Assembly (NCBI GenBank): GCA_013813135.1
Contig: JACCSF010000067.1
Location: 1-13,261, forward strand
Length of the DNA: 13,261 nucleotides
DNA from: Thermoleophilaceae bacterium
Lineage (GTDB): Bacteria; Actinomycetota; Thermoleophilia; Solirubrobacterales; Thermoleophilaceae
Direction: 5' to 3'
Shown: positions 1-6,746 of the stretch, one piece after another
How positions within the stretch are numbered: position 1 is the first letter of the stretch
Layout of the letters: every line of letters starts with the position of its first letter
The notes under the pieces: model-generated
The model's input: only the letters and a program-made list of their open reading frames with translations
What the model was told of the DNA's origin: nothing
The model's database searches: none
Program-made: the position numbers and the translations under genes

Positions 1-216
1 CCGCCCCACACCCCGCGCTGGAACGGCAAGATCGAACGCTTCTTCGGCACCCTCGACACCGAATGGGCGCACAGCCACGTCTGGCGCTCATCCACCGAAC
101 GCGACCGCGCCCTGGCATCCTTCCTCATGTTCTACAACCGCAGACGGCCACACTCAGCCGCCAGCGGCCGACCACCAATCAGCCGCGTTCACCAACAGCG
201 TGGGCAGGACAGCTAG
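1..216 (+). CDS. IS481-like DDE transposase, C-terminal fragment (cut by window edge)
   Basis: Reading frame 1 is open from the first base to a TAG at 214-216 and gives 71 residues of the C-terminal part of an integrase-core (rve-type) transposase. It carries the NGKIERFFGTL motif; the Glu at bases 34-36 corresponds to the third acid of the DDE triad in this family. It is followed by FYNRRRPHSA and GRPPISR, the usual tail of IS481-type enzymes. The N-terminal part with the two Asp residues and the helix-turn-helix lies outside the window, so intactness cannot be judged. The gene converges on the leftward glycan operon and marks a mobile element at the edge of the locus. The family assignment rests on motif recognition; a related IS3-type element is the main alternative. 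Confidence 0.85.
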   Translation, partial: PPHTPRWNGKIERFFGTLDTEWAHSHVWRSSTERDRALASFLMFYNRRRPHSAASGRPPISRVHQQRGQDS

Positions 217-319
217 GCGCCCCGCTTTCGCGTGGGGTCCCGGAAGTTAGTCCAGCATGTCTGGACTTTTGTGCGGAACCCCCTCGTGCCGACCCTGGAT
301 GCTGCTTTTCGGGGGCGCC
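217..319. other. Non-coding junction between the transposase end and the glycan operon
   Basis: This 103-bp gap lies between two converging stop codons and probably holds the right end of the insertion sequence. A 7-bp perfect hairpin (249-255 with 261-267, loop CATGT) is enclosed by a second imperfect inverted repeat (234-241 with 275-282, one mismatch). The exact end of the element cannot be placed, because the matching left terminal repeat is outside the window and no target duplication can be tested. Confidence 0.5.
249..270 (+). terminator. Hairpin plus TTTT after the transposase gene, possible terminator
   Basis: AGTCCAG at 249-255 pairs with CTGGACT at 261-267 around a 5-nt loop, and on the plus strand the stem runs into TTTT at 267-270. 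It begins 32 bp after the transposase stop and could end that transcript. The T run is short, and the repeat may instead belong to the terminal structure of the insertion element. Confidence 0.4.
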
Positions 320-327
320 TCAGGCGC
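315..327 (-). terminator. GC hairpin with the operon's last stop codon in its loop
   Basis: GCGCC (315-319) and GGCGC (323-327) form a perfect 5-bp stem whose 3-nt loop, TCA at 320-322, is the TGA stop codon of the last gene of the leftward operon. No T tract follows on the minus strand, so termination is an inference; the stem is short. Confidence 0.3.
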
Positions 328-1123
328 TGCGCTCGGCTGAGTCCGCCACCAGCTGAGCGTCCGGGGCGGGCTCGGCGGGGTCCTGCGGCGCGGCCTCGCC
401 GCGGCGGGCGGCGTGCACTTGGGCGCGCACGTTGCGGCGGGCGTCGAGCAGCTCGCGCACCGCGGGAATCAGGACCTGGATGATCGAGAGCTTCGACCCG
501 GTCCGGTCGGCCCACGCCACCCCCACCTCGGTGACGCGAAAGCCGAGCCGGCGGGCCAGCGCCAGCACTTCGGCGTCGAAGACCCAGCCGGTCAGGCGCT
601 GGCGCGAGAAGACGGACTCGGCGGCGCTGCCGCGCCAGAGCTTGAAGCCGCAATAGACGTCCTTGGTGGGCTCGCCCATGAGCACCCGGGTCAGGGCGAT
701 GAACGGCCAGCCCACGAGCCGGCGGCGCAGCGGCTGCTGGCGGTCCACCTGGGCGCCGGCGGCCACGCGCGAGCCGGCCACAACGTCGGCGTGCTGCATC
801 GCCTCCAGCAGCTCGGGCAGGGAGGCCAGCGAGGGCCCGCAGTCGGCGTCGCAGAGCAGCCTCAGCTCCCCGTTGGCGTCGAGCATCCCCCGCCGCACCG
901 AGAAGCCCTTGCCGCGGTTCACCTTGTTGCGGAGCACCCGCACGCGGTCACCGTCCAGCAGCGGTTCGAGCACCTCCAGCGTGCGATCCTCGCTGGCGTT
1001 GTCGACCACGATGATCTCGTAGGGACGGCCGAATCCGGCCAGCCGCCCGTGCAGGGCTTCGATGACCCTGGCGATCCCGGCCTCCTCGTTGTAGGCCGGC
1101 ACGACGACCGACATCCACGGCAC
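320..1123 (-). CDS. GT2 glycosyltransferase, polyprenyl/dolichyl-phosphate glucosyltransferase-like
   Basis: A 267-residue GT-A fold enzyme expected to transfer a sugar from a nucleotide-sugar to a polyprenyl phosphate at the cytoplasmic face. Visible motifs are VPAYNEE at about 8-14, VVDNAS near 41-44, GKGFSVRRGM near 73-81, the metal-binding DAD at 92-94, GSR at 117-119, TKDVYCGFKL at 153-162 and GWVFDAE at 179-185. The GKG-RRGM, TKD-CGFKL and GW-FD-E set is typical of ALG5-like dolichyl-phosphate glucosyltransferases, but the sugar is not determined. No membrane segment is seen, unlike CsbB. The tail after about 230 is Ala/Pro/Glu-rich. The GTG at 1123 is preferred because GAGG lies 7 nt upstream; GTG 1129, which overlaps the previous TGA as GTGA, and ATG 1114 are alternatives. 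It is the last gene of the leftward five-gene chain, directly after two YfhO-like genes that could use its product. Confidence 0.85.
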   Translation of the reverse strand: MPWMSVVVPAYNEEAGIARVIEALHGRLAGFGRPYEIIVVDNASEDRTLEVLEPLLDGDRVRVLRNKVNRGKGFSVRRGMLDANGELRLLCDADCGPSLASLPELLEAMQHADVVAGSRVAAGAQVDRQQPLRRRLVGWPFIALTRVLMGEPTKDVYCGFKLWRGSAAESVFSRQRLTGWVFDAEVLALARRLGFRVTEVGVAWADRTGSKLSIIQVLIPAVRELLDARRNVRAQVHAARRGEAAPQDPAEPAPDAQLVADSAERSA

Positions 1124-1125
1124 GC

Positions 1126-3576
1126 TCACGCCTCGAACATACCGGTGGTCGCCCGAGTGTGCATCGATTCCCCCGCACGGTGGCGGCGCCACCCGATCGC
1201 GGCGGCGAGCAGGATCGTCAGCAGCGCCAGCCCGCTCACTATCCAGCCGGCGCGCCAGCTCGCCGGTTCGTAGCGGAACTCGACCGTGTGCCTGCCGGCG
1301 GGCACGGACACGCCGCGGATCACGTAGTCGACCCGGTGCACGGGCGTGTCCTCGCCGTCCACGGTGGCCTTCCAGCCCGGGAACCAGCTGTCCGTCAGCA
1401 CCAGCAGCGCCGGCCGGCCGGCGTCGGTCTCGACCGCCACGCGCTCCGCTTCGTAGTCCAGGATCTGCGCGCTGCCGCGGGCCAGCGGCGCCTCCGTGCC
1501 CTCCGGGAGCCCCTCGATGCGCTGCTCGGTCACGGCGACCTCGCGGCCCGGGAAGCCGGGGGTGGTGACCCGCTTGAGCGCCGCCTCGCCACCCCCCACC
1601 ACCTCCTGGCTATCGACCACGAACGCACGCGGCAGCGCGGCCGGGTTGGGGTAAACGCGAGCGTCGGGCCCGGAGTAGGCGGGCGGCCCCCCCTCCAAAG
1701 GAGGGTCGCCCGGGTGCTGCAGCAGGCTGCTGACGCCGAGCAGGCCGAGCGCCTGCAGCGCGCGCGGCTCGAGGGGCGCCGCCTGCGTGCAGAACAGGTA
1801 GTAGCAGCCCGGGGCGATCGCGCGCCGCCACAGCTCGAAATAGCGCTCCTCCGTGGGGATCACGTAGCCGCGCACGTCGTAGACCCGGTAGCGCATCGCG
1901 ACGTTGGGCGGCAGCGGGTAGGCGAGCGAGAGCGCTTTCTTGACCTCCAGTGCGGCGAAGCGCTCGGGCCGCTGCTTCTGCAGGTAGCGGATCGCCGGCG
2001 TGGCCGGCTGCACCGCGTTGCTCTCCTCGATCGCCGGGTTGTAGCCCATCCCCGCCTTGAACAGATCGAGCACCACCAGAGCCACAGCGATCGCCACGAA
2101 CGCCGCCGCGCCCAGCCGCCCGCGCAACCGCAACACCACCAACACCAGCGCCGCCGCCCCCAGCACCAGCCACTCCAGCAGCGACGCCAGCTTGATCACC
2201 GCGGCGGCGCCCGGCGCCGGGTCCTGGAACGCCCAGGCCACCTTGAGCGCCGTCCCCAGGGCGTCCCTGCCGAACTCGCGGTCGGCCAGGGCGATCACCA
2301 CGGGCAGCGCCAGCAGGCCCGCCGCGATGCCGAGCACCAGGCCGCGGCGCCGGATCGCCGCGTCCTTCGCGGTCAGCTCGTCGAGCCCCCAGCCCGCGAG
2401 CACCGCGAGGCAGAGGATCGTGACGACGGCGAAGCGCCCGTTGTTGGTGGCGTCGAAGCCGGGCAGCTTCACCACCAGGTCGTACAGCGGCGGCAGGCCG
2501 GTGGCGACCGCCAACGCGGCGGCGCCGACCGCGGCCACCGCGATGCGGGTCCACGACCGGCGCACCACCAGCGCGGCCGCGCCGAGCATAAGCGGCAGGG
2601 CCGCGACGTAGTAGGCGCGCTCCTCCAGGCCGGGGCCGAACTGCAGCGCGCCGGCCTTACGCCCCCAGTAGTCGTGCAGGAAGATGCCGAGCAGGTAGCG
2701 CGCCGGCTGGTTGAGCAGGTCGGACGCGTCCGCGCGAGCGGTCGCGTCGCTCGAGTGGGCGAGCAGCTCGCCGAACGGGATCAGCGCCACGGCGGCGAGC
2801 GCGGTGCCGACCACCAGCGCCGCGAAGAACGTCAGCAGGCGCGGAGCGAGCCGCTGCCGCAGCTCCCGCGAGAGCAGCGTCCGCCCCACCCAGAACAGCC
2901 CGACCACCCCCAGCACCTGGAGGCTGGAGGCCGGATGTCCGCCGAGGAACTGCAGGCCCACCACGAGCGCAAGCCCCGCGAACGGCAGCGGCCCCGGCCG
3001 GCGCACGCAGCGTTCGCTGAGGAGGCACAGCCAGGGCAGGAACGCCCACACGCTCATGTGCGGCCACGACACCCAGGTGACCGACCAGAGGCTGAAGCCG
3101 AACACCAAACCGGTCATCAGCGAGCCGCCGAAGCGCATGCCGAGCGCGCGAGCCAGCAGGAACGCGCCCAGCGCCGCGACGAACAGCTTAAGCGCGGCGA
3201 CGACCGCCAGCGAGTCCCAGAACGGCAGGATGTACGAAGGGACGCTGAACGGCGAGAACACCGCCGATTGCGGGTCTCCGAGCAGGGAGCGCCCGCTGAG
3301 GATGTAGGGGTCCCAGCGCGGGATGTGCGGGAGGACGGCGCGCGTGGCCTGCAGGGCGGGCTGGAACTGCGTAGCGGCGTCGGCCTGCTCCTGGTTCGAT
3401 CCCAGCCCCGCCACACCGGCCGGCCGCTCGGCCTCCCAGGGCGTGGCCGCCCAGAGGTAGTCGGAGGCCGACAGCGTCCGGCCCGGAGCCAGCCCCGGCG
3501 CGAACATGACGAACGCCAGCACCAGGTAGAGCAGCGCCGCCGCGAGAGTCGGATTCCGGGTTGCGCGCTCACGCAT
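1126..3576 (-). CDS. YfhO-family polytopic membrane protein (predicted GT-C glycosyltransferase), copy 1
   Basis: An 816-residue integral membrane protein. A hydrophobic N-terminal segment (about 10-30) leads into the first outside loop with SASDYLW (Asp39, candidate catalytic acid by analogy with GT-C enzymes). Many further membrane spans follow up to about residue 490, including GGHPASS. An extracytoplasmic domain (about 495-770) then carries DSWFPGWKATVDG near 727-739 and the RGVSVPAG...VEFRYEP signature, with a final span and basic WRRHR near the end. This C-terminal signature is characteristic of YfhO, which in Bacillus and Listeria transfers lipid-linked sugars to envelope polymers. GGAGG lies 4 nt before the ATG, which overlaps the upstream gene's stop as ATGCGTGA (8 bp). 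It is a close paralog of the neighbouring gene over its whole length. Substrate and acceptor are unknown. Confidence 0.85.
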   Translation of the reverse strand: MRERATRNPTLAAALLYLVLAFVMFAPGLAPGRTLSASDYLWAATPWEAERPAGVAGLGSNQEQADAATQFQPALQATRAVLPHIPRWDPYILSGRSLLGDPQSAVFSPFSVPSYILPFWDSLAVVAALKLFVAALGAFLLARALGMRFGGSLMTGLVFGFSLWSVTWVSWPHMSVWAFLPWLCLLSERCVRRPGPLPFAGLALVVGLQFLGGHPASSLQVLGVVGLFWVGRTLLSRELRQRLAPRLLTFFAALVVGTALAAVALIPFGELLAHSSDATARADASDLLNQPARYLLGIFLHDYWGRKAGALQFGPGLEERAYYVAALPLMLGAAALVVRRSWTRIAVAAVGAAALAVATGLPPLYDLVVKLPGFDATNNGRFAVVTILCLAVLAGWGLDELTAKDAAIRRRGLVLGIAAGLLALPVVIALADREFGRDALGTALKVAWAFQDPAPGAAAVIKLASLLEWLVLGAAALVLVVLRLRGRLGAAAFVAIAVALVVLDLFKAGMGYNPAIEESNAVQPATPAIRYLQKQRPERFAALEVKKALSLAYPLPPNVAMRYRVYDVRGYVIPTEERYFELWRRAIAPGCYYLFCTQAAPLEPRALQALGLLGVSSLLQHPGDPPLEGGPPAYSGPDARVYPNPAALPRAFVVDSQEVVGGGEAALKRVTTPGFPGREVAVTEQRIEGLPEGTEAPLARGSAQILDYEAERVAVETDAGRPALLVLTDSWFPGWKATVDGEDTPVHRVDYVIRGVSVPAGRHTVEFRYEPASWRAGWIVSGLALLTILLAAAIGWRRHRAGESMHTRATTGMFEA

Positions 3577-5983
3577 GGCGCCTCCAGCCGACCCCGGCAG
3601 CCCCGAGGATCGCGATCAGCGCCAGCAGGCTCACGATCCAGCCCGCGCGCCAGCTGGCGGGCTCGTAGCGGAACTCCACCTCGTGCTTTCCGGCCGGCAC
3701 CGGCACGCCGCGGATCAGGTAGTCGACGCGCTCGATCGGGACGTCCCTCCCGTCGACCGAGGCCTTCCAGCCGGGGAACCAGCTGTCGGTGAGCACGAGC
3801 AGCGCACGGCGCTCAGCGTCGGTGTTCAGAACCACGTGCTCGTCCCGATAGCTGGAGATGCGGGCGCTTCCCGCAGCGGACGCGGCGGTCCCTTCGGGGA
3901 TTCCCGGGATGCGTTTCTCCGTCACCGCCACGCTGCGCGCCGGGAAGTTCGCCGCCGTCACCGCGTCGCGCGCCGCTTCGGCGCTGGGCGCCACCACCTG
4001 GCGGTCGACGAGGAAGGCGCGCGGCAGCGCGCTCGGGTTGCGGTAGACGCGGGCGTCGGGGCCGTCGTAGGCGACCTCGAAGCCGCGCAGCGGAGGGTCG
4101 CGGCGGTTCTGCAGCAGATCGGTCACTCCCAGCAGCCCGAGCGCCTGCAGCGCGCGCGGCGAGCGGCCGGCGGACTCGGGGCAGAACGCGTAGTTGCAGT
4201 CGGGCGACTGGGCGATCACGCGCCGCCAGAGCTCCGCGTAGCGCTCCTCGAAGGGGAAGTCGTAGCCGCGGGCGTCGTAGAGCCCGTAGCGCATCGCCAC
4301 GTTGGGCGAGATCGGCACGGCCAGCGTGATCGGCGCCTCCGGACGCAGGCCCGCGAAGCGGGCCGGGCGCTGCTCCTGCAGGTAGCGGATCGCCGGCGTG
4401 GCCGGCTGCACCGCGTGGCTCTCCTCGATCGCGGGGTTGTAGCCCATCCCGGCCTTGAACAAGTCGAGCACCACCAACGCCAAGGCCAGCCCCGCGAACG
4501 CCGCCGTCCCCAAGCGCCCCCGCAGCCGCAACACCACCAACAGCAGCGCCGCCGCGCCCAGCACCAGCCACTCCAGCAGCGACGCCAGCCGGATCTCCGC
4601 CACGGCGCCCGGCTCGGGCTCCGCGAACCCCCACGCCACGCGCAGGGCGTCCCCCAGCGCGTCAAGGTCGATGCGCCGCGCCACCCACGCGAACGGGACA
4701 CAGAACAACAGAGCGCAGGCCGCGAGCGCGAGCCGCCGGCGCCGCTCCGGAGCGGCCGCCCCGGTCAGGTCGTCGAGCCCCCACCCCGCCAGCACCGCCA
4801 CGCACAGCACCGACACCACCGCCAGCCGGCCGTTCCTGGCCGCGTCGAAGCCCGGCAGCGCCTTGACCACGTCGAAGAAGGGCGGGATGCCGGTGGCCAC
4901 GGCCAGGGCCACAAGGCCGACGGCGGCCACCACGATCCGCTCGCGGCGCGGCGCCAGCACGAGCGCGGACACGGCCAGCATCAACGGCAGCGCCGCCACG
5001 TACCAGGCGTGCTCCTCCAGCGCCGAGGCGAACTCCAGCGGGGCCCGCGACCCACGCCCCCACCAGTCGTGCAGGAAGACGCCGAGCAGGTAGCGCGCCG
5101 GCTCGTGGGCGTCGGAGGCGGCGGCGGTGCGCGCTTTGAGGTCGATCGAGTGCGAGAGCAGCTCGACGAAGGGGATCAGCGTGATCGCCGCCAGGGCGCT
5201 GCCGGTCACCAGGGCGGCCCCCAGGGTGAACAGGCGCAGGCGCAGGTCGTGCTCGCGCAGCCGCCGCGAGGCGACCACGCGCACCACCCAGAACAGGGCC
5301 ACCGCCACCATCACCTGGAAGCTCGAGGACGGGTGGCCGCCGAGGAACTGGAGGCCGGTGGCCGCGGCGAGCCCCGCGAAGGGCAGCGGCCCGGGGCGGC
5401 GCACGCACAGCTCGGCGAGCAGGCACAGCCACGGCAGCAGAGCCCAGACGCTCATGGTCGTCCAGGACACCCAGGTGACCGACCAGAGGCTGAAGCCGAA
5501 CACCAGCCCGCACAACAGCGCGCCGGCGAAGCGCAGGCCGAAGGCGCGCGCGAGCAGGAACGCGCCCAGCGCCGCCACGAACAGCTTGAGCGCCGCCGCC
5601 ACGGCCAGCGAGTCCCAGAACGGCAGCACGTAGGCCGGCACGCTGAAGGGCGACAGGGTGGCGGACTGCGAGTTGGCGTGGAAGGGCCGGCCGCCCATGA
5701 TGTACGGGTTCCACAGCGGCACGTCCGGCAGCTCGGCGCGCGTGTGCTGGAGGAACGGCTGGAACATGAACACCGAGTCCGTCTGCTCGCGGTTGGAGCC
5801 GAGCACCGGCACGTCGGCGGGGCGGCTGGAGTCCCAGGGCGTGCCGGTCCACAGGTAGTCGGACACCGACAGCGTGCGCCCCGGCGCAAGGGCGCCGGCG
5901 AACATCGCGAACGAGAGCAGCAGGTAGACGAGGGCGGCCGTCAGCGTGGGCCGCCGGGCGGCCCAGCTAGTAGGGCCAGGCAT
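3569..5983 (-). CDS. YfhO-family polytopic membrane protein (predicted GT-C glycosyltransferase), copy 2
   Basis: An 804-residue paralog of the next gene downstream, collinear along its length. Shared features are RTLSVSDYLWTGTPW in the first outside loop (Asp42), GGHPSSS, the PGFDAARNGR block, the nearly invariant GYNPAIEESHAVQPATPA stretch, DSWFPGWKASVDG and a C-terminal membrane span ending in WRRHA. It probably resides in the cytoplasmic membrane with its large C-terminal domain outside, acting as a GT-C transferase that uses a polyprenyl-phosphate sugar (family knowledge plus inference). The ATG lies 17 bp inside the methyltransferase gene; GAGG directly abuts the ATG, too close for a normal Shine-Dalgarno, so expression probably depends on translational coupling. 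The two copies differ most in the middle membrane part and in residues around 580-700, which could reflect different acceptors. Confidence 0.85.
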   Translation of the reverse strand: MPGPTSWAARRPTLTAALVYLLLSFAMFAGALAPGRTLSVSDYLWTGTPWDSSRPADVPVLGSNREQTDSVFMFQPFLQHTRAELPDVPLWNPYIMGGRPFHANSQSATLSPFSVPAYVLPFWDSLAVAAALKLFVAALGAFLLARAFGLRFAGALLCGLVFGFSLWSVTWVSWTTMSVWALLPWLCLLAELCVRRPGPLPFAGLAAATGLQFLGGHPSSSFQVMVAVALFWVVRVVASRRLREHDLRLRLFTLGAALVTGSALAAITLIPFVELLSHSIDLKARTAAASDAHEPARYLLGVFLHDWWGRGSRAPLEFASALEEHAWYVAALPLMLAVSALVLAPRRERIVVAAVGLVALAVATGIPPFFDVVKALPGFDAARNGRLAVVSVLCVAVLAGWGLDDLTGAAAPERRRRLALAACALLFCVPFAWVARRIDLDALGDALRVAWGFAEPEPGAVAEIRLASLLEWLVLGAAALLLVVLRLRGRLGTAAFAGLALALVVLDLFKAGMGYNPAIEESHAVQPATPAIRYLQEQRPARFAGLRPEAPITLAVPISPNVAMRYGLYDARGYDFPFEERYAELWRRVIAQSPDCNYAFCPESAGRSPRALQALGLLGVTDLLQNRRDPPLRGFEVAYDGPDARVYRNPSALPRAFLVDRQVVAPSAEAARDAVTAANFPARSVAVTEKRIPGIPEGTAASAAGSARISSYRDEHVVLNTDAERRALLVLTDSWFPGWKASVDGRDVPIERVDYLIRGVPVPAGKHEVEFRYEPASWRAGWIVSLLALIAILGAAGVGWRRHA

Positions 5984-6746
5984 CCTCGTCGGGCTGGCCG
6001 AGCAGCCGGGCCACCGGACGTAGCCGCGCCACGAGCGCGACCTTGATCAGGCCGTTGCGAACGAAGTAGGGCAGGTGGACGGCCTGGCGCAGGGCGTTCT
6101 GGAGCCGGGCGCCGGCCGAGAGGTCCTCACGGCGGTACTGCGCGAGCGAGCGGGTGCGCCCGACGTAGCACCACCTGCCCGAGAAGAACAGCAGCCGCAG
6201 CTGGGCGAGCATCACGCCGATCGCGTTGTAGGCATCGTGCACGAGCAGTGTGCCGCCCACGGGCACGCGAGCGCCCCAGGCCGCGATGTCGTCGCGGGCG
6301 GGGGCGTAGCGGTGGGCGCCGTCCACGTACAGCAGGTCGATCGGGCCGTCCACGTCGCGGTGCGCCTCGTTCGACATGCGGCGGACGTGCCGCACGCGCC
6401 CGTTCACACCGGCCCGCTCCAGGTTGGCGCGAAAGCGGTGGTTGTCCGAGTCGCCCCGCTCGGCGTCGGGCGTGATCTCCTGCGGCCCGCGGTCGCCACC
6501 GCCGTGCGGGTCGATCGCGACGATCTGCACGCCCTCGGGCGCGGCGCGGCTGAGGACGATCGTGGAGCGCCCTCGGAAGGACCCGATCTCGACGATCTGG
6601 CCGGGAGGCTCGACCTGCTTGCCGGCGTGCCATAGCCGGCGCGCCTGGCCCTCGCTGAGCCACCCCTCCACGTCGCCGATGGCGCGGAGAGCGGCCTCCA
6701 GGTCCGGCCCGTCAGCGATTCTCGGCCGCCGTGCTTCGGCGTTCAT
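5967..6746 (-). CDS. Class I SAM-dependent methyltransferase (Methyltransf_24/TylF-like)
   Basis: A 259-residue soluble enzyme expected to methylate a small molecule or sugar intermediate, probably on oxygen. The SAM-binding loop is IVEIGSFRGRST around residues 51-63, the acidic second strand is AIDPHGGG near 77-84, and the metal and active-site motifs LYVDGAHRY (about 139-147) and GGTLLVHDAY (164-173) match the family that includes sugar O-methyltransferases such as TylF. The C-terminus ends in ARLLGQPDEDAWPY. ATG 6746 is chosen; ATG 6770 gives 8 more residues, and neither has a good Shine-Dalgarno. The start lies inside the preceding GT4 gene (35-bp overlap with the chosen start) and the stop overlaps the following YfhO gene, so it is part of one coupled operon. 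A role in methylating or capping the glycan made here is inference. Confidence 0.8.
   Translation of the reverse strand: MNAEARRPRIADGPDLEAALRAIGDVEGWLSEGQARRLWHAGKQVEPPGQIVEIGSFRGRSTIVLSRAAPEGVQIVAIDPHGGGDRGPQEITPDAERGDSDNHRFRANLERAGVNGRVRHVRRMSNEAHRDVDGPIDLLYVDGAHRYAPARDDIAAWGARVPVGGTLLVHDAYNAIGVMLAQLRLLFFSGRWCYVGRTRSLAQYRREDLSAGARLQNALRQAVHLPYFVRNGLIKVALVARLRPVARLLGQPDEDAWPY

Noticed and set aside
1159..3792. Open frame of 877 codons on the plus strand opposite the first YfhO-like gene
   Set aside because: Its product is dominated by Arg/His/Gln/Pro/Gly without recognisable domains, as expected for the antisense of GC-rich coding DNA, while the minus strand encodes a clear membrane protein family.
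3575..6046. Open frame of 823 codons on the plus strand opposite the second YfhO-like gene
   Set aside because: It has the same antisense composition, no domain, and parallels the first because the two real genes are paralogs.
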